Shown here: piece by piece, positions 11,161-21,705 of the stretch
Layout of the letters: every line of letters starts with the position of its first letter
Numbering within the stretch: the stretch's first letter is position 1
Origin: Podocnemis expansa
Taxonomy: Eukaryota; Chordata; Testudines; Podocnemididae
Reading direction: 5' to 3'
Assembly (NCBI GenBank): GCA_007922195.1
Contig: ML681989.1
Location: 50,157,893 to 50,221,892 of the forward strand
DNA length: 64,000 nt
Notes under the pieces: generated by a model
Seen by the model: the letters and a program-made list of their open reading frames with translations, nothing else
What the model was told of the DNA's origin: nothing
Databases searched by the model: none
Program-made: the position numbers and the translations under genes

Positions 11161-12950
11161 CTGAGGCCAATGTCAGGATAGCCCACTCCAGGATCAGGCC
11201 GCGGCACTCCGATCCCCATGACTCCCCTCTAGGGAAGATCAGCACTGCTCCTCCGTGCACAGGCTCAACAGATCCCTCTGAACCATTCCGGGGACTCTCC
11301 ACACAGTCATTCCCCTCAAAGAGCATCTACCCCCTTGGCCTTGGGCTCCAAGTTGGGGAATGACAGGGCATACCTTTGGTTCTCTCCTGAGGCCTTGTCC
11401 CAGGAACATTCCCCTGCACAATCACAGCAATCTCACTGAACCAGGTTGGAATCTCATTCATTTGGGGACTCCGACACCCAGCAATGATACTGTTGCTCAT
11501 TGACACCATTGGCCCCAACACTGACCCTGCCATGCCCAGCTGGTAAGCACAGGAGGAAATGCTTGTCATTGTCACCGTGGTGCATAGATTCCAGAGCCCA
11601 GGCACTGACACTGCCTGCACCGACGCACTACTCCTTGCACAAGACCTCACTGGTACCGGCACGGAAGAGGGGACGCTGTCCATGGGCTGCCTGGCACAGG
11701 GAAGCCTACCACTCCCCCACATGTGGCAAAACAGCCCCGGCATAGGACACAGTACAGCAAAGATTTAAAGATTGGTCGACACAGTGGACCAATTGGGATT
11801 CCTGGGACTCCTTCTGTAGGGACCCAACATCCCCCATGTCATCAAGACCAGCCACATCCCAAGGGGCTCAGGACACAGGAGGCATCCAATGAGGATGCAA
11901 ACCCAGGAGAGGGACCTTTGAGCCAAGGCCAAAACGACTTATGGGTAATATCCTCTTCTTCCTCTGATGAAGTGGCTTACCAGAGGTCCTTATCCTCTAG
12001 AGAGGACCTGAGGGCACATCAAGAACTGCTTAAGCACGTGATTGCAAACCTTGACCTCCCAACTGAGGTGGTCAGGGAAGACTTTGATCCTTCTTTGATG
12101 CAGGCAACACAGCCCCCCCCCCAGCCTGGGTGGTGGTCCCAATGCATGAAGGTGTGCTGAAAATTGCCTGCAGCTGATGGTAAATGCCATCATCGATTCC
12201 CCTGGTCTCAAAACGGAAAGAGAGGAAGTACCACATCCCCCATGGACAAATTTAACTTTCTTTTAAACCACCCTGTCCCCAGGTCTTTGGTAGTGTATAG
12301 AGTAAACCAAAGCCAACTTGCTGCTACCCCAAAGAATAAAGAAAATAAGAAGTGGGATTTATTTGGAAGAAAGACTTATTCCACCATAGCTCTCCAGCTG
12401 CACATAGCTAACAAACAGATCCTCATGGGCAGGTACATTGTTAACCTGTAGAGCTCCATGCAGAGGTTTTGAGACCTCATCCCCTCCAATCACATGGTGG
12501 ACTACAATGCCCTCGTTGAGGAGGGCCTCCTAGTGGCACATGAGACACTCCTTTTTTTGTGGGATGCTACGGACACAGTATCAGGGAGTAGCGCCAGCAA
12601 TATGTATGCACCAAGCTGCATGGCTGCAGGGTTCGAGGCTATCTCCCCAGACGCAGCTGTCCATAACGGACCTCCCTTTCGAGGGTCCCTTGCTGTTTGC
12701 TGAGTCAACTGACACCAAGCTGCATGGTATGAAAGACTCCCAATCCTTACGGATGTATACTCCCCAGATGGCCAGGGGGTCCTTTACAATCCCACCAGCT
12801 GCAGTCCCAGCCACAGTCCCAGCAGCAGCAGGCCCTCATCATTGGCCCTTCCAATCATCCCACCGCCCCTTCCGGAACAGGAACAAGGACAGAAGTAACG
12901 GTGGAAGAGGGTCAAGACCTCAAGATTTGAACCCGTCCACCTGACAAGAA
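11161..12950 (+). pseudogene. DIRS A gag, central and C-terminal part
   Basis: Several frames patch together: 11723-12160, 12164-12451, 12494-12703 and 12540-12944. The acidic ISSSSSDEVAY stretch is followed by EDLRAHQELLKHV. Near the end come DLPFEGPLLFAESTD and KLHGMKDSQ, the block typical of DIRS gag, followed by a basic, proline-rich tail that runs towards the RT frame. At least three frameshifts or stops break it. No intact start is defensible. Confidence 0.7.
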
Positions 12951-12991
12951 AATAAGGCCTGTCCATCATCCCAAAGGAGGATTTTGACCTC

Positions 12992-13878
12992 TTGCCCGAA
13001 GGTTGCCGCAACTGCCAGAACCCACCCCTGCCACCATTCAGAAACCATCTGGCATCCTTCCAAGACCAGTGGGCCAACATACCCTCAGAGCATTGGATAT
13101 TGGACATGGTGTCCCATGGTTATGCCATCCACTTGAGGGCCAGGCCCCCTGAAAGGAAACTGTCCCCTCACTACCAGAACAGGGACTCATCCCACAAGAC
13201 ACTACTGGAGCTAGAATGCCAAAAGCTCCTGGACTTGGAGGCAATAGAAGGAGTTCCTACAGGGGAAAAAGAGAAGGACTTTTACTCACAGTACTTCCTG
13301 GTCCCAAAGGCAAGTGGAGGCTTGCAACCCATTTTAGATTTAAGAGCCCTAAACAAGTTCCTAAGAAAAATAAAGTTTCAAATGGTCTACCTAGCTCAGA
13401 TTATTCCCTCATTAGATCCAGGGAATTAGTTCACAGCCCTTGACGTAAAAGATGCCTATTTCCACATCTTCGTAAGGCAAAGGCACAGGAAATTTCTCCA
13501 CTTCATGGTAGAGGGAAGACACTTCCAGTTCACTGCACTCCCCTTTGGATTTTTGCTGGCCCCAAGGGTTTTCACAAAGTGCATAATTGCCATAGTGACC
13601 TGCTTGAGGAAACAAGGGGTATGAATATTCCCATACCTGAATGATTGGTTAATAAGGGGAAGGTCCAGGAACCAGGTTTGACTCAGCGTTGGCTCTGTTC
13701 GGAGACTGTGCAGCAGGCTGGGTCTCCTCATAAACCTAGAAAAGTTGAAACTCACTCCGACAAGGAGAGTGGAGTTCATAGGGGCACAGCTGGATTCACT
13801 GAGCTCAAGGGTCTTGCTACCCTGATCCAGGTTTCAGTCCATGTCTACCATCATTTCAGAACTGCACCGTGCTCCCAT
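12992..13878 (+). pseudogene. DIRS A reverse transcriptase, N-terminal part
   Basis: An open frame at 12992-13429 gives the pre-RT region and the first RT blocks: YFLVPKASGGLQPILDLRAL (about 13291-13350). A TAG at 13427-13429 interrupts the transition to FTALDVKDAYFHI, followed by the block FQFTALPFGFLLAPRVFTK (about 13528-13578), which is characteristic of DIRS/Ngaro RTs. The catalytic motif, normally YLDD-W, reads YLND-W at 13634-13645, preceded by another stop at 13622-13624. Loss of this aspartate and two stops show inactivity. The domain is cut after the ISELHRAPI segment by the insertion at 13879-14244. Confidence 0.88.
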
Positions 13879-14244
13879 CCGGGGCTTGTAACTATGGCAG
13901 GGCAAGTGGGGCTTTGCCCCAGGCACACTAGAGTGACTCCCAGAGCCATAACGCGGCATTTTGCTGTCTGGGGCATGTTCTGATCGGAACACACCCCTTC
14001 CCATTAGCAGCATTCTGAGCCGGCAACACAAAGCCGCCCTTTTAAAGCACGGCTCCATTGAGCTGCTTCGGGCCGCCTGGGGCTGTGCCCCGTTGGCCCT
14101 GCCACAGTTACGTCCCTGGTAGCTCCGTTGAGCCACTCCATTGAAGGGCGTGCTCCTCGCCGCTTGCCCCAAGCACTGGCCATTGTAAGGGGCGTGTTCC
14201 AATTGGAATATGCCCAGTGCGCCAAATTAGTTAGTTACAGCTCT
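13879..14244. mobile_element. hAT-like element inserted in DIRS A RT
   Basis: The DIRS reading ISELHRAPI stops and TTTRQCLLLLGYM resumes on the far side, bracketing a 366-bp insert. Its ends are ccggggcttgtaacta and ttagttacagctct (inverted), and the flanks gctcccat (13871-13878) and gcttctac (14245-14252) look like a decayed 8-bp duplication. Interior words such as ggggctttgcccc recur in the elements at 42013 and 50433, linking them to one family. Confidence 0.72.
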
Positions 14245-14252
14245 GCTTCTAC

Positions 14253-15065
14253 CACAACCACAAGGCAATGCCTTCTGTTGCTAGGTTACATGGCCACCTC
14301 CACCTATGTGATAAGGACGGCTCACCTTTGCATGAGGCCCCTACAGTCAAGGCTGGCAACATTGTTCCATCCCTAACTCTACTCACTGAACAGGGTGTTC
14401 ACCATCCTGGAGAGAGTACTGGATTCCTTGGAGATATGGCAGAAGCCTGAGTTTGTATGCAGGGGGGTCTCATTCGAAGCCCAGAACCCTCTCTTACCTT
14501 GATCACAGACACATTGGACTTAGGCTGGAGACTCCTCATCATGGGAAGTCTGTCCACCTATGGAACATGGTCACAGGCAGACAACCCTCGCCACACAAAT
14601 GTAAAAGAACTGAGGGCGATACGCCTAGCCTGTGGAGTTTTTCTGGACAAGATATGGGGGAAAACAGTACAGGTTCTAATGGAAAACACGGCGGTTATGT
14701 TTTACCTCGACCACCAAGGGGGAGCTCACTCACCTGTGCTATGTGAGGAGGCGTCCTCACTCTGGAAACTGGCCCTGAAGTTTGACTTCTACGCCACCCA
14801 CCTTCAAGGGGTGAGAAACTGTTAAGCAGACAAACTCAGCAGACAACTCTTTCCCCAGCATGAGTGGTCCCTACACCCGGAAGTAATGACCCATCTCCTT
14901 GGGATTTGGGGCCCCCTCCACATAGACTTCTTTGCAACATGAGCAGACCGCAAATATGACCTATTCTCCTTGCCTAGGAGCTGGGAGAGGGAATCCTTAT
15001 CAGATGCCCTCATGATAAGCTGGGAGGACCAGCTCCTCTATGCCTCTCCCCCATCCCCCTGATCC
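14253..15065 (+). pseudogene. DIRS A RT C-terminus and RNase H
   Basis: TTTRQCLLLLGYMATSTYVIRTAHLCMRPLQS (in part, 14256-14350) is the RT thumb/connection seen in DIRS elements. RNase H follows: TDTLDLGW (about 14500) matches the first catalytic Asp block, NVKELRAIRLACGVFL (about 14600-14645) carries the catalytic Glu, and the SDNT-like third block reads MENTAVMFYL (about 14679), with Glu for the expected Asp. Then ADKLSRQL (after a stop near 14822) and an FFAT.ADRKYDLFS block finish the region. Frameshifts and stops are present. Confidence 0.85.
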
Positions 15066-15224
15066 ACAGAGTCCTGTTGAAGATCAAGAGGGACTGGGGA
15101 GACATAATCCTGATTGCTCCGGCTTGGCCATGCCAGCCTTGGTACAGCACCTTGCTTGACCTCTCAGGGACCCCACCCATAACACTTCCACTCAGAGCAG
15201 ACTTACACAGGACTCCAGTCATCT

Positions 15225-16439
15225 ATGACACCCAAACCTGGAGTTGCTGTACCTAACAGCACAGAGGTTGCATGGCTGAACTCCCCTGAGCAGCTATGCT
15301 CAAAGAAGGTCCAGCAGGTCCTGACTGAGAGTAGGAAGTGGAGACACTTCTTCCTCTGGGCATGTGAAAGAGGGGTGTCCCCAGGGTCCATCCCAGTCCA
15401 GACCATATTGGATTATCTCCTAGAATTGAAGGAGAACAGTCTAACACTTTCCTCTCTCAGGATACACCTAGTAGTGATCTCAGCATAACATAACACCTTT
15501 GACAGGGTGACCCCTTTCTCTCATCCCATAACTACAAGGTTCTTCAAGGGCATAGAGCAGAGGTTTTCAAACTTTTCTCAGGACCCAGTTGAAAAATATA
15601 ATTTTTGTCTGCAACCCAATAATTACTGGGTCCCAACTCTACATTTGACAACAACTGACCTAGAGAGACTCTACCCCCAAACCCAGGACCTGATCCCACA
15701 ATGGGACCAAAACCTAGTATTTGAAGGTCTCACAAAACCCCCCTACAAACCCCTAGACTCATGCATGCTACTAGTCCTATCTTGGAAAGTGGCCTTCTTG
15801 GTAGCTATTACGTCAGCCAGAAGGGTTTCAGAACTACGAGCGCTCTTCTCGGAACTCCTGCATATGGTGTTCCATACCGCCAAGGTGCAACTCTGACCCC
15901 ATCTGGCCTTCTTCCCTATGATGGTGTCACCCTTTCATATTAACCAAAATATTTGCCTCACAGTATTCTTCCCAGACCCAAAGGTAACAGAGAATCAGAG
16001 GAAATGCCACACCCTTGACTTCAGAAGGACTCTCACGACATACATCAAGCGAACCAGACCTTTCTGCAAAATGACCCAGCTTTTTGTAGCGGTTGCTGAG
16101 CGTATGAAAGGCCAAGAAGTAATGGCCCAATGCATCTCGTCCTGGATCACAAACTGCATCAAAGATTACTATCATACAGCAAATACTCCCCTGCTGGGGA
16201 GAATCAAGGCGCATTTGGCTAGAGCACAAGTGTCTTCCAATGTCTTCCTCGCTCAGGTCCCAATCCAGGAGATATGTAGAGTGACATATCTCCTGGTTGT
16301 CAGTACATACTTTGGCATCCCATTATACAATTGTCCAGCAGACAAGAGGCAATGTTGCTCTGGGCAGAGCCATCCTATGAGTGGGAAAACAGTAACTCCA
16401 CCCGCCATCCTAAATACAGATTGCAATTTACCTGCATAG
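15225..16439 (+). pseudogene. DIRS A tyrosine recombinase
   Basis: This is the integrase of DIRS elements, which inserts the circular DNA by site-specific recombination rather than by DDE chemistry. Frames 15225-15488, 15507-15896 and 15918-16439 cover it. WKVAFLVAITSARRVSEL (about 15786-15839) is the conserved arm with the first catalytic Arg. RRTLTTYIKRTRPF follows, then GRIKAHLARAQ (about 16198-16230) supplying the H-x-x-R box. The C-terminal nucleophile Tyr cannot be assigned with confidence; STYFGIPLYN sits in the right place. Stops near 15489 and 15897, and a 108-bp in-frame insertion, mark decay. Confidence 0.88.
15558..15657. mobile_element. 100-bp hAT-like fragment inside the DIRS A recombinase
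   Basis: Starts CAGAGGTTTTCAAACTTTT and ends ACAACAACTG. The flanks gcatagag (15550-15557) and acctagag (15658-15665) are a decayed 8-bp duplication. Removing the insert plus one duplicate rejoins the recombinase reading. Insert plus duplication is 108 bp, so the frame is preserved. Confidence 0.72.
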
Positions 16440-16786
16440 GAATGGATGTGAGCAGTGCTTGAAGAAGAACAAAAGGTTACTTACCTGTAAGCCTTCTTCT
16501 TTGAGATGGGCTCCTCACATATATTCCATACCCTTCCTCCATCTCCACTTTTTGGAGTTAGCGGAAAAAAGGGACTGAAGATGGGGTAGGCGAAGGGCCA
16601 CCTATATACCACACAGGTGCACAGATCAGATGGGGCGTTCGCCACTGACTCTACAGGGACAGTCTAGGGCAAAAAGCTTTCTGAGCATCCCTGCACTCTG
16701 GCATGCACACACCTACATAGGAATGCATGGGAAGAGCCCATCTCAAAGAATGACGTTTACAGGTAAGTAACCTTCTGTTACAAAGG
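16433..16786 (+). repeat. DIRS A internal complementary region and right ITR
   Basis: 16433-16500 (cataggaatggatgtgag then aggttacttacctgtaa) equals the reverse complement of the left terminus. 16490-16560 (ctttgagatgggctcctcacat) equals the reverse complement of the extreme right terminus (16730-16786). 16595-16786 is the right inverted terminal repeat. Together these are the ITR plus ICR arrangement expected of DIRS. Confidence 0.88.
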
Positions 16787-17334
16787 AAAGTTTGCCACAT
16801 TTTTTTATTTTACTGAATGACTGATTCCTCCATTTTCAAACAAGGCAGGGAGGCAGTGTTTTAGCCTGTATGTGGGTGGGCTTTTACAGAGCCTTTATTG
16901 TTATAACTTCATAAATAAAAGTCAAACAGAAAGGTTATTAGCATGGGGCCTGACTGTTTTCCTCTAACCAAGTGGCTGAGTGCATCACCTTTCCTAGCCC
17001 AGAGCCTAGGATCCTGAGTCCACTTCATAGTCCTGGGTCCTCCTATCAGCAGTTCAGTTTGCCCTTCCAATAAACTACTTCACAGTATTAATGTTTCAAG
17101 AATCCTTTCTTGTCTTGGGCACAGACTCAGATAAGAGCTCCAGAAACATACATGTTCATGTATCTTAGAAGTCAAACAAACTGACCCATGTTTTAAGGAA
17201 AAACAATAAGAAGGGTGGCCAAGCTGTTTATTAGCCTTGTACATTTTCTCATTGTGGCATGCAATGTGAAAACAAGCATGCTACATTGCACTATATCTGC
17301 TGCTATGTGGCCTTTCCATGACTCTCCTGCCTCT
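16787..17334. other. Unannotated spacer
   Basis: Non-coding, with no recognised repeat or gene. Confidence 0.45.
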
Positions 17335-17342
17335 GCCTAGAG

Positions 17343-17552
17343 CAGGGGTCTCAAACATGTGGTCCATGGGCCACATGCAGCCCCTAAAGCTATTTCCTGC
17401 AGCCTGCAATGACATGATCATTACCGATATTTGCAATATCATTGCATGGAAAGGTTTCAGTGGTGCGGTCCTTGGGCTAACACACTAATCCTTGTGCAGT
17501 CTTCTACTAGTCCTCATGCAGCCCTCGTGGTGATTTGCGTTTGAGACCCCTG
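17343..17552. mobile_element. hAT MITE, CAGGGGTCTCAAAC family, copy 1
   Basis: Terminal inverted repeats CAGGGGTCTCAAAC and GTTTGAGACCCCTG are perfect. The flanking octamers gcctagag (17335-17342) and gcctatag (17553-17560) match at 7 of 8. The 210-bp body is homologous, in inverted order, to 61862-62071. Confidence 0.92.
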
Positions 17553-17560
17553 GCCTATAG

Positions 17561-18162
17561 GTCCTATATTTAGTATTTCTTTGTCAAATGAATTTCCATG
17601 AATATTAAAACAGGGGTGATTAGCATCAATAGCTATGACATCTTATCAGTAGGACAAGCAAAGCTCCATCTTTTCTATTCTCCCCCTCCACCAAGTTGTT
17701 GGAAAGTTGACCATTTACAGATAGTGTGTCACAGCCTGTGAATGACAGTAACTGCAGAAAACGGCTACAAGCTATGACAACATGAGAAAACCAGCTGTTA
17801 ATTATAATAAATATTTTCATAGTGGTTGGCCCCTGAAATTTATAAAGAATAGTTAATGCAAGGACATGCTATTTAACCGTTCCATTTTATTACATGGACC
17901 GCTGGGGAGCCTAAGATCTGCTAATGCAGATTGGATATTGCCTGAGACATCAAACTACCTATCCACGGCTACAAAATGCATGGGTACAGTACATCAGGTT
18001 TTCACAGAAATTTCATTTCCTTTTTTTCACTTAACACTTCAAAAGCACTACATCAACACCCCCCTCACTGACCTGAAGAGCCACAACATAGCATTATTTT
18101 ACTTAAAATAAATCCCTTTGCTGTTACTAAATTGACATCCCTTGTGTAGATCATATACTGTT
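17561..18162. other. Unannotated spacer
   Basis: A/T-rich non-coding sequence. No gene or repeat is recognised. Confidence 0.4.
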
Positions 18163-18170
18163 GTCTAATC

Positions 18171-19266
18171 CAGTGGTTCCCAACCTTTTCAGTAACACAG
18201 CACACTTTAGTGAGACAAACAATTCCACAGCATACCCACTTTTTTCAGCTGAATTGATTGCTCATAAATGTCACATTTACTTACATTGGTTACAGGCTTA
18301 CTGGAGAGATTTGCAACATAGTGCATACAACGAGCTAAAGAGGGATCAAATGCATTAATGTTTCAAATCCACCAGAAAAAAATACACATCATCTCAATTT
18401 TGCCCTTTGGCTGCCTGTGTTTAGAATTTTCATGCTTTAGAATAAAAAAAACCCCTTGCTTTTAATTTGATGATTAATTTTCATGAGTTTTATTAGTTGT
18501 AATTTGGGTTGTATAGAGTATCGTTTAAGATGAAACACTGTTTTACATTGATTTTCATTACCTCTGTACAAAATTTCATGGCACTCTTGTGGAGCACAGA
18601 CAGATAATGTAGGGGGACAGACAGATAATGCATTGCATTTACCTTTAAAGTATATGTTAGTTAACCATAAGTAAAATAATTCTGTAACCCTGTGTAATGG
18701 ACATTGTGACCAATGTCCAACAGGACTCCATATTGTCAGTTTGGAACTCCTGCTTAAACACTGAACACCATTTTGGATACTTGATGAAATCTGGTTTAGG
18801 CGTATGCTGTATATGTTCTTTTAAATGTGTGAACAAGGTGTGTGAATGAAGGGCGTGTGTGTGAAGAGGCCAGTCTCAGCTGCCAGCCTGTCCTGATGAA
18901 CCATAAATACCATCTAACTGGCTGAACAACGCAGACATCTCTGATTAAAGCAAACAGAAGGAGCCACCCCAGAAAGAAAAGAACAAAATACAATCAAGTC
19001 TGCAAGTGACTGGTGAATGATCTCACAGGAACCCTGAGGCAACATGACACCTCAAATCCCATAGACTTACATGAGGGCCAGCAAGTATAAAAGATGGGTG
19101 AGAACATGAAAACTTTGGGTCTCATTCTGCAACTGTCATCTTGGAGCATTGGATTGTGACCGACAGAGGCCTGGCTCTCTCCTAGTGCCCAGCCTAGCTG
19201 GGCACTAGGCTGGCTCAAGCAACACATGAAAGGACTGGTAATTATATCATACCAGGTAGCAGAACT

Positions 19267-19315
<49 letters not shown>

Positions 19316-19325
19316 NNNNNNNNNN

Positions 19326-19377
<52 letters not shown>

Positions 19378-19506
19378 CTTTTGCTATTCTTACTTATTTA
19401 CAATAAATGTGGCATATTGCCTTTTCCCCCTTGAAAAGATCCTGAATGGTCCTTTGCATAACACTCTTGGACAGTTCTCGCAGCACACCAGTGTTGAAAA
19501 CCACCG
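18171..19506. mobile_element. Possible hAT-like element or two-ended composite
   Basis: The left end CAGTGGTTCCCAACC is a textbook hAT terminus. The best partner, GTTGAAAACCACCG, lies 1.3 kb away beyond a (GT)n tract. The flanks gtctaatc and actctatc agree only with a gap. The body holds no transposase. The left end is secure; the assignment of the right end is tentative. Confidence 0.42.
19269..19372. repeat. (GT)n microsatellite with assembly gap
   Basis: Uninterrupted GT repeats on both sides of ten N at 19316-19325. The true repeat length is unknown. The open frame across it is an artefact of the repeat. Confidence 0.98.
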
Positions 19507-19764
19507 GACTCTATCTAAAGTTCAAGATGTTCCCCACTAACTAGTTGTTAGGGAATTTGACCTACGTTAAAGATCTACTAGTTTGTACAGGTATGTCCTA
19601 TTCCATTTATTCCACACAAGCTCTGTGTAAATAAACCATTTTCTTTGGTAGGGTAACAATGAATCATCCAAAATTATTTGCTTCTAGCAGAGCACTATAG
19701 TCAGAGTCCTGCACACACATGGTCTTTGGATACCACAGATACCATGGTCCACAAATATAAAGCA

Positions 19765-20060
19765 AAACAAAGAAGGAGTCCTGTGGCACTTTTGAAGACT
19801 ATTCAATTAATTTATCACATGAGCTTTTGTGAGGGAAAATCCCACTTCGGCAGATGCTTGAAGATGGGGAACTTAAGAATGGGAAGAAAATAAATGCAGG
19901 GAAGTGTAAGTCATAGGATCAGTTTGGTTCCTCATCTTCAAGCATCTGATGAAGTGGGATTTTCTCCCATGAAAGCTCATGTGACAAATTTATTAGTCTT
20001 CAAACGTCCTACCAGACTCCTTGTTTGTTTTCGTGATCTAGAATAACATGGCTGCCCCTT
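19765..20060. repeat. Head-to-head palindrome of the 'gatgaagtggg' repeat
   Basis: 19765-19870 is the reverse complement (imperfect) of about 19931-20035: aaggagtcctgtggcact, atcacatgagctttt and tcccacttc on the left mirror gtcctaccagactcc, gctcatgtgac and gaagtggga on the right. Spacer about 60 bp. The right arm continues to the ggctgccccttt end near 20060. It may show that the complete element is itself palindromic. Confidence 0.8.
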
Positions 20061-21636
20061 TGGAGGATATAAGCAGATAGTCACAGATTTGCAGCACTCT
20101 AACTATAGTGAGTTCTGAACTAATAAATAGTGCAGCAGTGATGAAGGGTTAAAACTGGTACATAGTACTAGCCCAGCATGCTGTCCTCAAGGCTCACACA
20201 TCCAAGTTTGGGAAACTAAGCTAGTGACAAGGGTCTAGATCCATAAAGGTGTGTAGGCTGAAAATGAGGAGCCTAAATACTTTCTAGCAGTGGACCTCAC
20301 TTTTGGGGCTGGAAGGATGTGGATATGCAGTAGACAAAATGTGATCAACCCGGGGAGCAAAAAGAAAGGACTCATGTGTCTCCCAAGAGGTGCCATCCAG
20401 GACTTGAAATGACACTGATAAATTCAGACAGGGCCAATCTTTCCCTCATGTACTAAGGTCTTTGTATGCTTTAAGAGTAAGTATGGAGCAAAGAAAGTGA
20501 AGAAGGTGAAACGTGAATAATCCCAGAAGAGACTTCCTGCCACCTGTCCATTTCCCCAGATTTCTTCCCCCTGCACCCCCTCCCCACAATTTTTTTTTCC
20601 CAATCCCTCACTTGTCACAGGCTGGCTGGCCCTTTAAGTGGAGCCAGGCTCAGCTTTGCCTTGGATACAGCAGCTACAATCTCCCTCCTTCCAAGCTCAT
20701 CCTGATTCACTGAGGATCAGATGGCTTAGGTTAGTCATTAGGCTCAGCTGAAAAGGAAATGCGTGATTTCCCTAAAACGCTGGGAGAGCTCAGATTGGGG
20801 GGCGGGGAGTTGCTGTCACTGTCTCTTGTGACTCTTCCTGCTGGGAGTGGAAGAGGCTCCTGAAGTGTGCTGTGGCAATGGTCAAACCCCAGCCAGATGG
20901 TAGACTAGGACAAAAGGATCAAGCCTATGAGGACACCAGACTGGGTAGATCAACAGCGCTCGGGTGGACAACCCTTTTGCTTTATGTTTCCTTTGACACT
21001 ATTGCTTAAGTTTATCAGTGACCTTCCTGAGGACACTGAGAAAGATGGTTGCCTGTCCTGAGCCTCTCTAATGGGACAGTAGGCCTGTAGCTGAAAACAG
21101 GGATGATTAATCTCTATCTCATTAAAGATCTCTGGGGAAACTGAGGTAGGTTGAGTGATGCTATAGTGGATGACAAGTGTGGGTGGGGGATGTGTTGTTG
21201 AGGTTAACCCTACCATACTGCTATACAAATCAACTCAAATGGATGGTGGTTGTGCAGTACATGGTTTTAGGTGGTCTTGTAAAGCATTCTTCCTAGCTAA
21301 ATGTCATCCCAGTTAACACATTGTTGTTCTCGCTTTCTGAAGTTGTGTTGCCTAGGGGAAAGCACTGAAAGATACCTTGAGTTAAGGTATCAAAAGTGTG
21401 CAGTATAAAAGCTACCCAGGAAGGAAGACTAAGCTGTCCAAGCCATGGCCTGGTTTACCCAATAGACAATTACCGTGAAATCAGGGCCCCAAAACATCTG
21501 CAAAGAGTTTTTTGTTCACATTCATTATGTAGGCTGATTCTTATGACTGTGGTGGGGAAGACGAAGAGAGTTACTCAACTTCATTATTTAGACGTACCAA
21601 AGTAATGTCCAGAGGCCTCAGCTGGTACGAGGGAGC

Positions 21637-21705
21637 CTCACTGTGCCAGGCTCTGTATAGACACTTCATGAGCGAACGGAATCCCTACCTGTGAGCAGCA
21701 GGTGC
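21637..21705 (+). repeat. Old amniote-type dispersed repeat fragment
   Basis: gtgccaggctctgtatagacac followed by aatccctacctg resembles the phrase at 24680-24775. Both have the order 'gtgctaggc..tgtacaaa..ccctgc..agagcttac'. The family name is not known to me. Confidence 0.35.

Larger units (their letters stand above)
10150..16786 (+). mobile_element. DIRS-type YR retrotransposon A
   Basis: A 6.6-kb element on the plus strand with DIRS domain order: zinc-knuckle gag, reverse transcriptase, RNase H, then tyrosine recombinase. The left end (about 10150-10340) is an inverted copy of the right end (about 16590-16786). An internal complementary region just inside the right end (16433-16560) joins reverse complements of both termini, the hallmark of DIRS replication through a circular intermediate. 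Stops and frameshifts break every frame, the RT active site is altered, and two hAT-like insertions interrupt it, so the copy is dead. Confidence 0.93.
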
